Part shown: in pieces, positions 4,632-5,553 of the stretch
Layout of the letters: every line of letters begins with the position of its first letter
How positions within the stretch are numbered: position 1 is the stretch's first letter
Source of the DNA: Nitrosopumilaceae archaeon
Lineage (GTDB): Archaea; Thermoproteota; Nitrososphaeria; Nitrososphaerales; Nitrosopumilaceae
Reading direction: 5' to 3'
DNA: 5,553 bases
Assembly (NCBI GenBank): GCA_013330055.1
Contig: DUJB01000035.1
Coordinates: 13,172-18,724, forward strand
Notes under the pieces: generated by a model
Seen by the model: only the letters and a program-made list of their open reading frames with translations
Databases searched by the model: none
What the model was told of the DNA's origin: nothing
Position numbers and translations under genes: made by a program

Positions 4632-5444
4632 ATGAAAGAGAAATTTGTTAAAGTCGGTGCCAATAAGATTAGATATCTTGATGAAGGCGGATCCGATGGC
4701 AATGTTCTTCTTGTTCATGGTATTGGAGCCTCTGCTGAAAGATGGGCACGTGTAATTCCACATCTTAGCAAAAAATACCATTTAATCATACCTGATCTCA
4801 TAGGTTTTGGTTTTAGTGACAAGCCGTCTGCAGATTATACACCGGAATTTTTTTCACAATTTATCTTTGATTTTCTGAGTACACTCGGGATTACTAAAAC
4901 AAGCATGATTGGTTCGTCGCTTGGTGGTCAGATTGTCGCTGAATGTGCAATAACCCAAAGCAAAGTGATTGAAAAAATAGTTCTGGTGTCTCCTTCTGGA
5001 ATTATGAAACAATCTACTCCTACCTTCGATGCATATACGCTAGCGGCACTGTATCCAACGCAGGAGGGTGCAAAGACTGCATTTCAGATGATGTCAGGAG
5101 TCCATAAGGAAATAGATTCCAATACTATAGATGGTTTTATTCAACGAATGACACTCCCAAATGCAAAAATGGCTTTCATGTCTACAATTTTGGGCATCAG
5201 AAATGCCGTTCCACTCTCAGAGAGACTTGGAAAGATCTCTGCACCCACTTTGATAGTGTGGGGAAAACAGGATACCCTTATTCCTATAGTGCACTCAAAG
5301 GGTTTTGTTTCTTCCATCAAAAATTGTCAATTTGTAGAAATGGAAAATTCAGGTCATACTCCTTTTGTTGAAGAGCCAGAAAAATTCTCAGAGATTGTCC
5401 TCAGATTTTTGAACCAACACATGGTCACATCTTCTAGTAGATAA
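4632..5444 (+). CDS. alpha/beta hydrolase
   Basis: A 270-residue cytoplasmic alpha/beta-hydrolase-fold protein of normal length for a single-domain member. The oxyanion-hole motif HG is at 29-30 (LLVHGIGAS). The nucleophile elbow is GSSLG at 94-98 with Ser96, the acid is probably Asp214 in WGKQDTLIP, and the histidine is His242 in NSGHTPFVEEP. All three triad members are in the expected order and spacing. The cap region (about 125-195) is Met-rich and mainly helical. The family covers esterases, lactonases, C-C bond hydrolases and haloalkane dehalogenases; the Ser nucleophile excludes a dehalogenase (Asp) and a PHA synthase (Cys). No substrate can be assigned. The gene just downstream may encode a PHA-synthase subunit, so a role in polyester or acyl-ester metabolism is possible. 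ATG 4632 begins five residues before the first strand and has a suitable box A. Confidence 0.93.
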   Translation: MKEKFVKVGANKIRYLDEGGSDGNVLLVHGIGASAERWARVIPHLSKKYHLIIPDLIGFGFSDKPSADYTPEFFSQFIFDFLSTLGITKTSMIGSSLGGQIVAECAITQSKVIEKIVLVSPSGIMKQSTPTFDAYTLAALYPTQEGAKTAFQMMSGVHKEIDSNTIDGFIQRMTLPNAKMAFMSTILGIRNAVPLSERLGKISAPTLIVWGKQDTLIPIVHSKGFVSSIKNCQFVEMENSGHTPFVEEPEKFSEIVLRFLNQHMVTSSSR

Positions 5445-5452
5445 TCCAAATG

Positions 5453-5460
5453 CATATATA
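5453..5460 (+). promoter_or_regulatory. box A for the partial gene at the window end
   Basis: CATATATA is centred 26 nt before ATG 5483, indicating a leaderless transcript initiated independently of the hydrolase gene upstream. Confidence 0.6.
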
Positions 5461-5482
5461 GATAAATAGAAAAACAAAACCT

Positions 5483-5553
5483 ATGACAGGTAATAGTAAC
5501 CAATACGATCCAACAACTATGTTCAAAGATTGGATACAAAAAAGTGGAAAAGC
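5483..5553 (+). CDS. partial CDS, possible PhaE-like PHA synthase subunit
   Basis: Only the first 23 codons are inside the window; the gene runs off the right edge. The visible start is MTGNSNQYDPTTMFKDWIQ, followed by KSGK. The polar, Asn/Gln-rich beginning leading into an aromatic helix (MFKDWIQKSGK) resembles the N-terminus of PhaE, the non-catalytic partner of class III polyhydroxyalkanoate synthase, which some thaumarchaea are known to carry with phaC. This is a resemblance judged by eye on a short fragment, so the product call is tentative. The start is well supported by a strong box A 26 nt upstream, implying leaderless translation. It follows the hydrolase by 38 nt on the same strand. 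Confidence 0.6.
   Translation, partial: MTGNSNQYDPTTMFKDWIQKSGK

Overview
The window looks like a chromosomal segment of an ammonia-oxidising thaumarchaeon (Nitrososphaerota), probably of the Nitrosopumilales type. The DNA is AT-rich. The tryptophanyl-tRNA synthetase and the phosphopantetheine adenylyltransferase are of archaeal type. One tRNA carries an archaeal bulge-helix-bulge intron. TATA-like box A elements repeatedly sit about 26-28 nt before an ATG or a tRNA 5' end, as in archaeal leaderless transcription. The genus assignment is inference. No mobile element, CRISPR array or phage gene is visible.

Layout. Positions 58-1459 (+) hold trpS followed by a 93-residue protein of unknown function, probably one transcript. 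They converge, with a single base between stop codons, on a minus-strand group at 3437-1461: an exported protein with FxLYD-type beta-sandwich repeats, coaD, and a 116-residue protein of unknown function. Upstream of that group, also on the minus strand, lie a tiny gene for a 33-residue single-span membrane protein (3666-3565) and tRNA-Ala(TGC) (3817-3746). A short divergent promoter region with an inverted repeat separates tRNA-Ala from a plus-strand peroxiredoxin/thioredoxin-like gene (3904-4464). Next come tRNA-Ile(GAT) with a 13-nt intron (4490-4577), an alpha/beta hydrolase (4632-5444), and the first 23 codons of a gene that may encode a PhaE-like polyhydroxyalkanoate synthase subunit (5483 to the window end).

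How the genes fit together. Most of the content is housekeeping: translation (TrpRS, two tRNAs), CoA biosynthesis (CoaD) and thiol redox chemistry. The hydrolase beside a possible PhaE hints at a polyester storage locus continuing to the right, but that rests on a short N-terminus. I see no clearly new multi-gene system. The most rewarding items are the 33-residue membrane protein with its strong promoter, the minimal tRNA intron, the palindromes in two promoter regions, and a near-identical 14-nt start context shared by the exported protein gene and coaD.
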